NCBI RefSeq assembly: GCF_009765735.1 | Contig: NZ_LMUW01000036.1 | Coordinates: forward strand, 62,001 to 126,000 | From: Xenophilus sp. L33 | Lineage (GTDB): Bacteria; Pseudomonadota; Gammaproteobacteria; Burkholderiales; Burkholderiaceae_C | Reading direction: 5' to 3' | DNA: 64,000 nucleotides | Part shown: positions 25,464 to 33,301 of the stretch, one piece after another | Layout of the letters: each line of letters opens with the position of its first letter | Numbering within the stretch: position 1 is the stretch's first letter | Program-made: the position numbers and the translations under genes | Notes under the pieces: generated by a model | What the model was told of the DNA's origin: nothing | The model's input: only the letters and a program-made list of their open reading frames with translations | Databases searched by the model: none

Positions 25464-26648
25464 ATGCACCGCCTTCGCCAACCCGCCGTCAGCCGCGCCT
25501 ACAAGTGCCAGTGCGGGCGGCCGGTGTTCCTGCGCAACACGCAATGCGTGAATTGCGGCAGCCAGCTGGGCTACGAAAGCACGCGCATGACCATGGTCGC
25601 GCTGGTGCCCGGCCCCGCGCCGGACCTCTGGTGCATCGCGGGCGACACCTCGGGTGCGGCGTACCGCTGCTGCGTCAACCGGCAGAGCGCGGCGGCCTGC
25701 AACTGGCTCGTGCCGGCCCTTGGTTCACCGGGCGCGCAGGCCGGCGCATCGCCGGTCGGGTCGGCCGACGAAACCTGCCTGGCCTGCCGACTCAACCGGC
25801 GCGTCTTCGACGTCGCGAGCCTCGCCAACCAGCACCGCTGGCGCGAGCTGGAGACCGCCAAGCGGCGGCTCTTGAGCCAGCTGCTGGCGCTCGGCCTGCC
25901 GGTCGACGCGCGGCAGGCGGGCAATGGCGGCATCGCCTTCGACATGCTGGAGCAGTTGCCGGACGGCAAGCCGGTGCTGACCGGCCACCACGACGGCGTC
26001 ATCACCCTCAATGCCGCGGAGGCCGACGATTCGCAGCGCGAGGCGATCCGGGCGGCGATGCACGAGCCCTATCGCACCCTGCTCGGTCACTTCCGTCACG
26101 AGATCGGCCACTACTACTGGGACCGGCTGGTCCGCGACGACGCCGAGCGGTTGACCCAGTTCAGGCAGCTCTTCGGCGACGAGCGGGCCGATTACGCCAA
26201 GGCGCTCAAGCAGCACTACCTGGCCGGGCCGCCCTACGGCTGGCAGACGCGCTTCATCAGCAGCTACGCCTCGACCCATCCCTGGGAAGACTGGGCCGAG
26301 ACCTGGGCCCACTACCTGCACATCACCGACACGGTCGACACCGCCGCGAGCTTTCGCATCGATACCGACCTGGCCGAGGCCGACTTCGAGCCCTTCGACT
26401 GCAAGGACCTGTGGCGCGCCGACCTGCCGGGCGCGGCCGACTTCCTCGACCTGATGAACGCCTGGGTGCAGCTGACGCAGGTGATGAACGAGCTGGCGCG
26501 CAGCATGGGGCAGCCCGACGGCTACCCCTTCATCCTTCCCTACCAGGCGGTGGCCAAGCTGCAGTTCATCCACGAGACGGTGGCTGCGGTGCGCACGCGC
26601 GGCACGGAGCCGGCGGGGCGGCCTTCCATGGCACTCGCCGCAGCCTGA
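25464..26648 (+). CDS. Putative zinc-binding metallopeptidase with N-terminal zinc ribbon
   Basis: 394 residues from the ATG at 25464. The N-terminus has cysteine pairs C15/C17 and C28/C31 (KCQCGRPVFL... CVNCGSQLGYES), and more cysteines lie at about 69-108 (YRCCVN, CLACRLNR). The catalytic motif HEIGH is at 212-216 within LGHFRHEIGHYYWDRL, and a downstream glutamate is in DWAETWAHYLHI, consistent with a third zinc ligand. This is the uncharacterised 'putative zinc-binding metallopeptidase' family common in proteobacteria. Cytoplasmic (no signal peptide). Substrates unknown. It stands 76 bases after the LysR gene and may have its own promoter. Confidence 0.85.
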   Translation: MHRLRQPAVSRAYKCQCGRPVFLRNTQCVNCGSQLGYESTRMTMVALVPGPAPDLWCIAGDTSGAAYRCCVNRQSAAACNWLVPALGSPGAQAGASPVGSADETCLACRLNRRVFDVASLANQHRWRELETAKRRLLSQLLALGLPVDARQAGNGGIAFDMLEQLPDGKPVLTGHHDGVITLNAAEADDSQREAIRAAMHEPYRTLLGHFRHEIGHYYWDRLVRDDAERLTQFRQLFGDERADYAKALKQHYLAGPPYGWQTRFISSYASTHPWEDWAETWAHYLHITDTVDTAASFRIDTDLAEADFEPFDCKDLWRADLPGAADFLDLMNAWVQLTQVMNELARSMGQPDGYPFILPYQAVAKLQFIHETVAAVRTRGTEPAGRPSMALAAA

Positions 26649-26735
26649 GGCGCCGCGCTGCCGGACGGCGACGCGCCCCGCCGATTCCGGGCATCATCCG
26701 ACGCTGCCCTGCACACACCCTCTCCCGGAGCCCCG

Positions 26736-27611
26736 ATGGAAGATTCTTCGACCTACACCCCGCCCGCCGTCTGGACCTGGAACAAGGGCAGCGGCGGCCG
26801 CTTCGCCAACATCAACCGCCCGATCGCCGGACCGACCCACGACAAGCAACTGCCGGTCGGCCAGCATCCGCTGCAGCTCTATTCGCTGGCGACGCCGAAC
26901 GGCGTCAAGGTGACCGTGATGCTCGAGGAGTTGCTGGCCCTCGGCCACGCCGGCGCCGAATACGACGCCTGGCTGATCAAGATCAACGAGGGCGACCAGT
27001 TCGGCTCCGGCTTCGTCGGTGCCAACCCGAATTCCAAGATCCCGGCGCTGGTCGACCACAGCGAGCCGACGCCGCTGCGGGTCTTCGAATCCGGCGCGAT
27101 CCTGGTGTACCTGGCCGAGAAGTTCGGCGCTCTGCTGCCGACCGAACGCGCCAAACGGGCCGAATGCCTGGCCTGGCTCTTCTGGCAGATGGGCAGCGCG
27201 CCCTACCTGGGCGGCGGCTTCGGCCACTTCTACGCCTACGCGCCGACCAAGATCGAATACGCGATCGACCGCTTCGCGATGGAGGCCAAGCGCCAGATGG
27301 ACGTGCTGGACCGGCGCCTCGCCGAGAGCCCCTACCTCGGCGGCGACGACTACACGATCGCCGACATCGCCGTCTGGCCGTGGTACGGCGCGCTGGCCAA
27401 GGGCCTGGTCTACGAGGCCGGCGAATTCCTCCAGGTCAAGGACTACACCCACGTGCAGCGCTGGACCGACCGCATCGCCGAGCGCCCGGCGGTGCAGCGC
27501 GGCCGCCGGGTCAACCGCACCTGGGGCGATCCAGCCAGCCAGGTGCCGGAGCGGCATTCGGCGGCGGATTTCGACTGGCCTGTTGCCTCACCCGAAAAGC
27601 CAGCCGCCTGA
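26736..27611 (+). CDS. yghU: YghU-type glutathione-dependent disulfide-bond oxidoreductase
   Basis: 291 residues, normal for YghU. Characteristic N-terminal extension (YTPPAVWTWNKGSGGRFANI, NRPIAGPTHDKQLPVG) precedes a thioredoxin-fold domain (LQLYSLATPNGVKVTVMLEE) and an all-helical GST C-domain (from about residue 160). The NGVKV turn replaces the usual catalytic Tyr/Ser/Cys region, and the SGAILVYLAEKF glutathione-binding segment is intact. YghU/YfcG enzymes reduce disulfides using glutathione and are cytosolic. Convergent with the AraC gene, 24 bases apart. Confidence 0.92.
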   Translation: MEDSSTYTPPAVWTWNKGSGGRFANINRPIAGPTHDKQLPVGQHPLQLYSLATPNGVKVTVMLEELLALGHAGAEYDAWLIKINEGDQFGSGFVGANPNSKIPALVDHSEPTPLRVFESGAILVYLAEKFGALLPTERAKRAECLAWLFWQMGSAPYLGGGFGHFYAYAPTKIEYAIDRFAMEAKRQMDVLDRRLAESPYLGGDDYTIADIAVWPWYGALAKGLVYEAGEFLQVKDYTHVQRWTDRIAERPAVQRGRRVNRTWGDPASQVPERHSAADFDWPVASPEKPAA

Positions 27612-27635
27612 CGACGGCGGCAGGACGCTTCCGGC

Positions 27636-28664
27636 TCAGTGCAGCCGGCCCAGCCAGTCTTCCAGGCGCTCGGGCGCCAGCGTGGGGCAACGGCCGGCCC
27701 GGCCGCCGCCGCGGCGCGGCACTTCGCGCGCGCTGTAGCCGAAGCGCTGGCGGAAGGCCTTGCTGAAATGGGCCGCGCTCTTGAAGCCGTGCGATTCCGC
27801 CAGGCGCGCGATCTGCGGCCGTTCGCCGGCGCGGCTGAGGATCTCGTGAAGTCGGCCGAGCCGGCGTTCGCGCACATGCTGCGCGACGCCGCCGAGCGGC
27901 TCGAACAGGCGATAGAGCGTGGAGCGCGACACCTTGAGCGCGACGCACAGCTGCTCGGCCGACAGGTCCTCGTCGGTCAGCCGTTCCTCTATGTGCCGGC
28001 GCGCGCGCCGCAGCAACGCGCTGTCAATCGCAGGGCGCGCCAGCGCCAGGTTGTCGGTGCTGGCCGCCAGGCTGGCGGCGATCAGGTTGACGGTGGCCCG
28101 CGACAGGAAGGGCAGCTCGCCCGTTGTCGCCGCCGACAGGTTGTCCTGCAGCGAGCGCAGGTGCTCGCCGAGCAAAGCGGCGCAGGCATTGCGCGGCGCC
28201 AGGCCGTGCAACGAAGTAGCGCGCGGCAGGGCCGCTTCCAGCATCTCTCGCGGCACGTAGGCCACGGTGCTGGCGCAGGCGGATTCGCTCGACTCCGGGA
28301 GCGCCATGTCGGTCAGCACCCATTGGCCGGGTGCCAGCCGGAGCTGCACGCCGTCGGCGTCGCAGGCGAAGTGGCCCGAGCGCATCAGCAGCACCCGGTA
28401 GTGGTCGAACTGATCGGCGCGGATGTTCTTCTCGCGCCGCATCCGGGTCTGCGTGGGGCCGAAGTGGGCATTGCCGACGATCAGGCCGTCCATCCGCCAC
28501 ATCGACACGTCGGCCACGAAATGCGGCGCCGCGGCCTCGTCGACCAGCGACATGTCCCAGCTCTGCGACAGGTTGGAGCGCCATTGGTCGAGCGCGGTCG
28601 CGGCCGGCAGCTCGCGCGAATCGAAGCGGATGTGGGGGACGGCGGGGATGCTGGCGTTCGACAT
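27636..28664 (-). CDS. AraC-family transcriptional regulator
   Basis: 342 residues from the ATG at 28664. Residues about 1-200 form an AraC_binding_2-type (FeaR-like) sensor domain (DQWRSNLSQSWDMSLVDE... RMRREKNIRADQFDHYRVLL). Residues about 225-320 hold the double helix-turn-helix (CVALKVSRSTLYRLFEPLGG and RLAESHGFKSAAHFSKAFRQ, then FGYSAREV). Its promoter carries a 20-base-spaced direct repeat that recurs upstream of the next two small leftward genes, so it very probably activates itself and them. Effector unknown. Confidence 0.92.
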   Translation of the reverse strand: MSNASIPAVPHIRFDSRELPAATALDQWRSNLSQSWDMSLVDEAAAPHFVADVSMWRMDGLIVGNAHFGPTQTRMRREKNIRADQFDHYRVLLMRSGHFACDADGVQLRLAPGQWVLTDMALPESSESACASTVAYVPREMLEAALPRATSLHGLAPRNACAALLGEHLRSLQDNLSAATTGELPFLSRATVNLIAASLAASTDNLALARPAIDSALLRRARRHIEERLTDEDLSAEQLCVALKVSRSTLYRLFEPLGGVAQHVRERRLGRLHEILSRAGERPQIARLAESHGFKSAAHFSKAFRQRFGYSAREVPRRGGGRAGRCPTLAPERLEDWLGRLH

Positions 28665-28698
28665 GGTGCGGCGGTGATGGGTCGATGGGATGGCAGCA

Positions 28699-28762
28699 AT
28701 CTTAGGAATCGCACCTGCCGGATGGTCGACGCAGCGTCCCAGTTGTTGACGCGCCGTCTCAG
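28699..28762 (-). promoter_or_regulatory. Promoter A of the AraC-type regulon (araC gene)
   Basis: On the minus strand CTGAGACG (28762-28755) and CTGGGACG (28742-28735) form a direct repeat with a 20-base period. Exactly 30 bases further is a -10-like TAAGAT (28704-28699), with no good -35. The start codon of the araC gene is at 28664. The left repeat overlaps the stop codon of the preceding small gene. Same geometry as promoters C (29114-29177) and B (29592-29655). Confidence 0.7.
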
Positions 28763-29040
28763 CGCCGGTTGGCGGCCAGCGCGGCCTGCTTGATCTCCTC
28801 GCTGGCCTGGTCCAGCAGCTGCTTGGCACGCGCCGCGTGGCCGCCCAGCTGGTCGTCGTTGGCGGCCTGGGCCGCACTCACCCGGTCGTAGGCGCTGCGC
28901 ACCAGTTGCTGCGCGGCGGCGAGGTTGCCGTGGAGATAGGGGGAGACGTTCTGGACCGGCTCCTGGGCTTGCGCCAGGCCGGCGGCGAGGACGAGGGCTG
29001 CGAGGCCGAGCTTGGCGAATCGGGGGGCGTTGAAGTTCAT
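28759..29040 (-). CDS. Small exported helical protein, function unknown
   Basis: 93 residues. A clear signal peptide (MNFNAPRFAKLGLAALVLAA, cleavage after AQAQ at about 26) precedes a short mature domain of about 67 residues, predicted helical and rich in Ala and Gln (NLAAAQQLVRSAYDRVSAAQ, GGHAARAKQLLDQASEEIKQ). Conserved features suggest a DUF4398-like or small periplasmic helical bundle, but I cannot assign a family. It sits directly upstream of araC and has its own promoter C with AraC-type repeats, so it belongs to that regulon. Confidence 0.7.
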   Translation of the reverse strand: MNFNAPRFAKLGLAALVLAAGLAQAQEPVQNVSPYLHGNLAAAQQLVRSAYDRVSAAQAANDDQLGGHAARAKQLLDQASEEIKQAALAANRR

Positions 29041-29113
29041 TGGATGGCTCCGTCGGGTTGAAAAAGTCAGGGAATGGGTTGAAGGGAATCACGCCTCGCG
29101 GCGCGACCCCTGG

Positions 29114-29177
29114 ATGCTAGGCAGGCATCCGTTCCGCGGATTTGCCCTGCGTGCCGATGTTTGTCGCTGCGTCCCAG
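29114..29177 (-). promoter_or_regulatory. Promoter C of the AraC-type regulon (small exported protein gene)
   Basis: Minus strand: CTGGGACG (29177-29170) and TCGGCACG (29157-29150) form a 20-base-period repeat, followed after exactly 30 bases by TAGCAT (29119-29114). The gene it serves starts at 29040. The GGGCAAA stretch directly after the second repeat is shared with promoter B. Confidence 0.68.
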
Positions 29178-29191
29178 CGGGCCGCCGCCCG

Positions 29192-29560
29192 TCACGGCCG
29201 CGGCCACCGCGCCGCGTCGCGCAGGGCGGCGGCATGCCAGGCGTCGAAGCTCTCGAAGGCGTGCGTCGGCCGCTCCGCGGGCGTGCACAGCATCTCGACC
29301 GCCGGATCGCCCGAGGCGTCGTTGCCGTCGAAACAGGCGATGTCGCGCCGCGCGTCGATCACCGAGGCGAAAGGCACCAGGTTGCGGCCGGCGTCGCAGC
29401 GCAGCAGCCAGGCCAGGCGGCCGACCTCGCTGCGGGCGTCGATGAGGGTCCAGGGCGCCAGCCACAGCCGCGCCGGCGAGCGCACCAGGGCCAGCAGTCC
29501 GGCCGGGTAGCGGAACAGCGCCGGCAGCAGGGCCGGGTCGTAGAGATGGGGGCTATGCAT
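29192..29560 (-). CDS. Small hypothetical protein, possibly SMI1/KNR4-like
   Basis: About 122 residues if translation begins at MHSPHLYDPALL (29560); in-frame ATGs also exist at 29581 and 29593, but 29593 lies inside the promoter -10 box described here and so is unlikely. The C-terminal half, NLVPFASVIDARRDIACFDG followed by HAFESFDAWHAAALRDA, resembles the core of SMI1/KNR4-type proteins (often contact-dependent-toxin immunity proteins) in the PFA..D.D.ACFD and ESFDxW patterns. No neighbouring toxin is seen. Expression appears tied to the AraC regulator via promoter B. Assignment is tentative. Confidence 0.6.
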   Translation of the reverse strand: MHSPHLYDPALLPALFRYPAGLLALVRSPARLWLAPWTLIDARSEVGRLAWLLRCDAGRNLVPFASVIDARRDIACFDGNDASGDPAVEMLCTPAERPTHAFESFDAWHAAALRDAARWPRP

Positions 29561-29591
29561 GAGGCGCAGCGTGGGCGGCATGGAAAAGCCC

Positions 29592-29655
29592 ATCGTAGGA
29601 ATCCGCGGCGCGCCGGTGTTTGCCCGGCGTCCCAGTGCTGCGCCGGCTGTCTCAG
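29592..29655 (-). promoter_or_regulatory. Promoter B of the AraC-type regulon (SMI1-like gene)
   Basis: Minus strand: CTGAGACA (29655-29648) and CTGGGACG (29635-29628) repeat with a 20-base period, then exactly 30 bases later TACGAT (29597-29592). The left repeat overlaps the stop codon of the acyl-CoA synthetase gene. Transcription would begin near 29585, which places the true start codon of the small gene at 29581 or 29560. Confidence 0.7.
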
Positions 29656-31634
29656 GTCGCTTGGCCGACCCGCTGCGCCAGTTCCGTCACCGTCTCCGGA
29701 TTGACCAGCGCGCTCAGGTCGCCCGGGCTCTCGCCGCGCAGGATGGCGCGCACCACCCGCCGCATGATCTTCATGTTGCGGGTCTTCGGCAGGTCGCTCA
29801 CCAGCAGCACCTGGCGCGGCCGGTAGGAGGCGCCCATGCCGTGCACCACCGCCTGGCTCAGCTCGGCCTCCAGCGCGGCGTCGGCCGCGATGCCCGGCAT
29901 CGCCACGCACACGCAGACCAGCGTCGCGCCCTTGACCTCGTCCGGCACGCCGACCACCGCGGCCTCCGACACCTTGCCGGTGCCGGTGAGCAGCGTCTCG
30001 ATCTCGGACGGGCCGGTGCGCTTGCCCGAGATCTTGATCGTGTCGTCGCTGCGCCCGAGGATGTAGAAGAGGCCGTCGTCGTCGCGCATCGCGAAGTCGC
30101 CGTGCACCCAGACGCCCGGCAGCGTGCGCCAGTAGCTGTCGAGGTAGCGCTCGTCGCTGCCCCACAGGCTCTTGGTGAAGCCGATGTTCGGATTGCGCAG
30201 CACCAGCTCGCCGACCTCGTTGTCGGCCACCGGGCGGCCCTGGTCGTCGACGATGTCGACGCCGGCGCCGAGCCCGCGCGCGCCGAAGGAGCCCGGGCGC
30301 AGCGGATGGATCATCGTGCCGACGAAGTTGCAGCCCCCGACCTCGGTGCCGCCGACGATGTTCATGATCGGCACCCGCGACTTGCACGCGTGCTCGAAGA
30401 ACCAGCGCCAGGGCGCCTCGGTCCAGGCCTCGCCGCCCGAGCAGGTCACGCGCAGCGACGACAGGTCGCGGCTCTCGACGTCCGCTTCGCCATGGCGCAT
30501 CAGGCCGCGGATGAGCGTCGGCGCGATGCCGAGGTAGCTCACCCGATGGCTCTCGATCAGGCGCCAGAAGCGGCCGGTGTCCGGGTGGTCGGGCGTGCCT
30601 TCGACGATCAGCAGGCTGCCGCCGAAGTAGCTCGGGATGCAGGCGCACATCGCGCCGACCATCCAGCCCATGTCGCTCATGAAGAAGAAGCGGTCGGTCG
30701 ACTTGAAGTCGGCGCAGACGTGCATGTCGCGCGTGACCATCGAGCCAAGGAAGCTCACGTGGGTCCAGATGCAGCCCTTGGGCTTGCCGGTGGTGCCCGA
30801 GGTATAGAGCAGGATGGCCGGGGCCTCGGCCGGCATGGCGAGCGTCGCCAGTTCGGCCGGCTGCGCGGCGGCGAGCGTGGCCCAGTCGCGGTCCAGCGGG
30901 CCGGCGACGGCCGCGGGGAGCGCCTCCCCGAGATGCCGCAGCACCAGCACGTGCCGCACGCTCGGCACCTCGCGCAGCGCCTCGTCCAGCACCGGCTTCA
31001 TTGGGCTGGCGACGCCGCGGCGCCAGGTGCCGTCGACGGTGAGCACGGCCTTGGCCTCGCCGTCGTTCAGCCGTGCCGCGATCGGCTGCGGCCCGAAGCC
31101 GGAGAAGAGCGGCATCAGCACCGCGCCGATCTTCAGCACCGCGAAGAAGGCGATGAAGGTCTCGGGCAGGTTCGGCATGTAGAGGCCGACCCGGTCGCCG
31201 GGCCCGATGCCGAGGCCGCGCAAGGCCGAGGCCAGCCGGCAGACCTCGGCGTCGAACTCGCGGTAGCCGAGGCTGCGGCGGGCTGCCGGGTCCTCGCCCT
31301 CCCAGACCAGGAAGGTCTCTTCCCAGACCGGCGTGCCGCGATGGCGGTCGAGGCAGTTCAGCACGATGTTGGTGGTGCCCCCGACGCACCAGCGCGCCCA
31401 TTCGATGCCGCCCGACAGGTCGAGCATCCGGCTGTAGGGCTCGTAGAAGCGGAAGTCGGTGAATTCGAACACCTGCTGCATCAGCCAGGCCGGATCGGCG
31501 TCGGCGCGCTCGGCCAACCGGTCGAAGTCGGTCTCGCCGACTTTCGCCATGAAGGCCCGCAGGTTGGACGCCTCCGCCACCTCGGGCGACGGGATCCAGG
31601 CGAACGGTTGTTTGTTAGAATCCATGAAAGTCAT
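29652..31634 (-). CDS. AMP-forming acyl-CoA synthetase (acetyl-CoA synthetase-like)
   Basis: 660 residues. The acetyl-CoA synthetase-like N-domain has WIPSPEVAEASNLRAFM and GIEWARWCVGGTTNIVLNCL. It is followed by the AMP-binding P-loop ILLYTSGTTGKPKG, the adenine motif NIVGGTEVGG, and WVHGDFAMRDDDGLFYILGR with the hinge aspartate region. The C-terminal acetylation-lysine motif is the LPKTRNMKIMRRVVRAI segment. It activates a carboxylic acid with ATP and CoA; the size and N-domain point to a short or medium acid (acetate, propionate, acetoacetate or a branched acid). Divergent from the thiolase-like gene, with only 27 bases between; a CTAAC element lies in its first codons. A plausible ribosome site (aagggga) supports 31634. 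Confidence 0.88.
   Translation of the reverse strand: MTFMDSNKQPFAWIPSPEVAEASNLRAFMAKVGETDFDRLAERADADPAWLMQQVFEFTDFRFYEPYSRMLDLSGGIEWARWCVGGTTNIVLNCLDRHRGTPVWEETFLVWEGEDPAARRSLGYREFDAEVCRLASALRGLGIGPGDRVGLYMPNLPETFIAFFAVLKIGAVLMPLFSGFGPQPIAARLNDGEAKAVLTVDGTWRRGVASPMKPVLDEALREVPSVRHVLVLRHLGEALPAAVAGPLDRDWATLAAAQPAELATLAMPAEAPAILLYTSGTTGKPKGCIWTHVSFLGSMVTRDMHVCADFKSTDRFFFMSDMGWMVGAMCACIPSYFGGSLLIVEGTPDHPDTGRFWRLIESHRVSYLGIAPTLIRGLMRHGEADVESRDLSSLRVTCSGGEAWTEAPWRWFFEHACKSRVPIMNIVGGTEVGGCNFVGTMIHPLRPGSFGARGLGAGVDIVDDQGRPVADNEVGELVLRNPNIGFTKSLWGSDERYLDSYWRTLPGVWVHGDFAMRDDDGLFYILGRSDDTIKISGKRTGPSEIETLLTGTGKVSEAAVVGVPDEVKGATLVCVCVAMPGIAADAALEAELSQAVVHGMGASYRPRQVLLVSDLPKTRNMKIMRRVVRAILRGESPGDLSALVNPETVTELAQRVGQAT
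31614..31618 (-). promoter_or_regulatory. CTAAC element near the acyl-CoA synthetase/thiolase-like divergent start
   Basis: GTTAG at 31614-31618; on the minus strand the context CTAACAAACAACCG matches 13 of 14 bases of the sequence at the tetR operator (CTAACTAACAACCG). It falls in the first codons of the synthetase gene, so chance through coding sequence is possible; reported as a weak member of the set. Confidence 0.35.
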
Positions 31635-31661
31635 CGTATCCGAATCCCCTTCGACGAAGCA

Positions 31662-32861
31662 ATGACGAACTCACCCGATGCCTCCGCGCGCACGATCCGC
31701 GGCAAGGCCGCGATCGTCGGCTCCGGCCTCTCGGCGGTCGGCCGCGTGCCGGGCAGAAGCCCGCTGGCCCTGGCCGCCGACGCGGCGCTGAAGGCGCTGG
31801 CCGACGCCGGCGTCGACCGCCAGTCGATCGACGGTGTCGTGGCCTGCGCCGCCTTCGCCTCGCCCTTCCATCGCTTCAGCGTGGCGGTGAGCGAATACCT
31901 CGGCATCCGGCCGACCTTCTCGAACACGCTGCAGGTGTCGGGCGCGACCGCGGCGACGATGTTCAACGTCGCGGCCGCGGCGATCGCCGGCGGCCTGGCC
32001 GACAACGTGCTGGTGCTGGGCGGCGACAGCCTGCTCACCGGCCTCACGCCCGACCTGGCCCTGCGCTCGATGAGCGAGAGCCGCGACCAGCAGTACGAGA
32101 TGCCCTTCGGCATCCCGGTGGCCAACACCTTCGCGATGACCGCACACCGGCACATGAAGGAATTCGGCACCACCGCCGAGCAGTTCGCGCGGGTCGCGGT
32201 GCTGCATCGCGAGCATGCGCGGCGCACGCCCGGCGCCCAGATGACGGCGCCGCTCACGGTCGAGGACGTGCTCGCGTCGGGCTGGGTGACCACGCCCTAT
32301 CACAAGCTCGACTGCTCGCTCATCTCCGACGGCGGCGCCGCCTTCGTGCTGACCTCGGCGCAACGGGCCCGCGACCTGCCGGTCGCGAAGCCCGTCTACA
32401 TCCTCGGCGGCGGCGAGTGCTACACGCACGAGCACATCTTCCTGATGCCTTCGCTCACCACCACCGGCGCGGTCACCTCCAGCGCCAACGCCTACGCGAT
32501 GGCCGGCTATGGCGCCGCCGACATGGACGTCGCCGGCGTCTACGACTGCTTCACCGGCACCGTGATCATGATGCTGGAAGACCTCGGCTTCTGCCGCAAG
32601 GGCGAAGGCGGCGCCTTCGTCGACGCCGGCGAGATCACCTACGGCGGCAGCATCCCGTGCAACACGCACGGCGGCCTGCTGTCCTTCGGGCATTCGGGCA
32701 TGCCGGGTTCGCTGTTCCACTTCCACGAGGTGGTGCGGCAACTCCAGGGGCGTTGCGACGAACGCCAGGTCGAAGGCGCGGCGCTCGGCCTGGTGCACAG
32801 CCTCGGCGCCGGCTTCGCAACGAACGCCACCACGATCCTGGGCACGGAGGCCACGCTGTGA
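31662..32861 (+). CDS. Thiolase-fold protein lacking the nucleophilic cysteine (probable retro-aldolase)
   Basis: 399 residues of the SCP-x/Ltp thiolase superfamily. Where true thiolases carry the nucleophile (compare VENACSSSAS in the paralogue at 50775-51953), this protein has LQVSGATAAT, glycine at about residue 94. The usual HDAF is YDCF (Y294), and GHP is GHSG (H344). Such cysteine-less members with a DUF35 partner include Ltp2 with ChsH2-DUF35, which perform retro-aldol cleavage of side chains in steroid degradation. The downstream DUF35 gene overlaps by four bases. I infer C-C cleavage of a 3-hydroxyacyl-CoA rather than thiolysis. Confidence 0.82.
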   Translation: MTNSPDASARTIRGKAAIVGSGLSAVGRVPGRSPLALAADAALKALADAGVDRQSIDGVVACAAFASPFHRFSVAVSEYLGIRPTFSNTLQVSGATAATMFNVAAAAIAGGLADNVLVLGGDSLLTGLTPDLALRSMSESRDQQYEMPFGIPVANTFAMTAHRHMKEFGTTAEQFARVAVLHREHARRTPGAQMTAPLTVEDVLASGWVTTPYHKLDCSLISDGGAAFVLTSAQRARDLPVAKPVYILGGGECYTHEHIFLMPSLTTTGAVTSSANAYAMAGYGAADMDVAGVYDCFTGTVIMMLEDLGFCRKGEGGAFVDAGEITYGGSIPCNTHGGLLSFGHSGMPGSLFHFHEVVRQLQGRCDERQVEGAALGLVHSLGAGFATNATTILGTEATL

Positions 32862-33286
32862 ATTCCTCTCGCGCCGACGCGAGCCTGAAGCCGAGGCCGG
32901 TGCCCGACGCCGACACCGGGCGCTACTGGGAGGGCATCCGCGAAGGCAAGCTCCTGCTGCAGCATTGCGAGGCCTGCGGCCATGTGCAGCTCTACCAGCA
33001 ATCGCGCTGCCGAGCCTGCGGCAACGAGGCGCTGGTGCACCGCGTGGCCAGCGGGCGGGCGCGGGTGCATTCCTTCAGCGTGGTGCATCGGGCGCCGGGT
33101 CCGGCCTTCAAGGCCGACACGCCCTATGCCGTGCTGCTGGTCGACCTGGCCGAAGGGCCGCGGATGATCAGCGGCTACACCGGCGGCGATCCGTCGGAGG
33201 TCGGCTTCGACATGGAGGTCGAGCTGGTCTGCGAGGCGGATGCCGACGGCCGGGTGCTGCCGATGTTCCGCGCCCTGCGCGCCTGA
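32858..33286 (+). CDS. Zn-ribbon/OB-fold (DUF35) partner protein
   Basis: 142 residues from a GTG that overlaps the thiolase-like stop (GTGA). Domain order is the DUF35 one: N-terminal helix, four-cysteine rubredoxin-like ribbon (CEACGHVQLYQQSRCRACG, about 37-55), then an OB-fold with VHSFSVVHRAPGPAFK and TPYAVLLVDLAEGPRMISG. These subunits bind CoA-ester substrates and activate thiolase-fold aldolases or thiolases. Four-base overlap shows translational coupling with its catalytic partner. Confidence 0.9.
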   Translation: MNSSRADASLKPRPVPDADTGRYWEGIREGKLLLQHCEACGHVQLYQQSRCRACGNEALVHRVASGRARVHSFSVVHRAPGPAFKADTPYAVLLVDLAEGPRMISGYTGGDPSEVGFDMEVELVCEADADGRVLPMFRALRA

Positions 33287-33301
33287 GGGCGATCTGCTTC
33301 T

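Noticed and set aside
29652..31634. Calling the synthetase acetoacetyl-CoA synthetase (AacS)
   Set aside because: Length fits, but the N-terminal pattern (GIEWARWCVGGTTNIV) is shared with other acetyl/propionyl-type synthetases, so a specific name is not supported.
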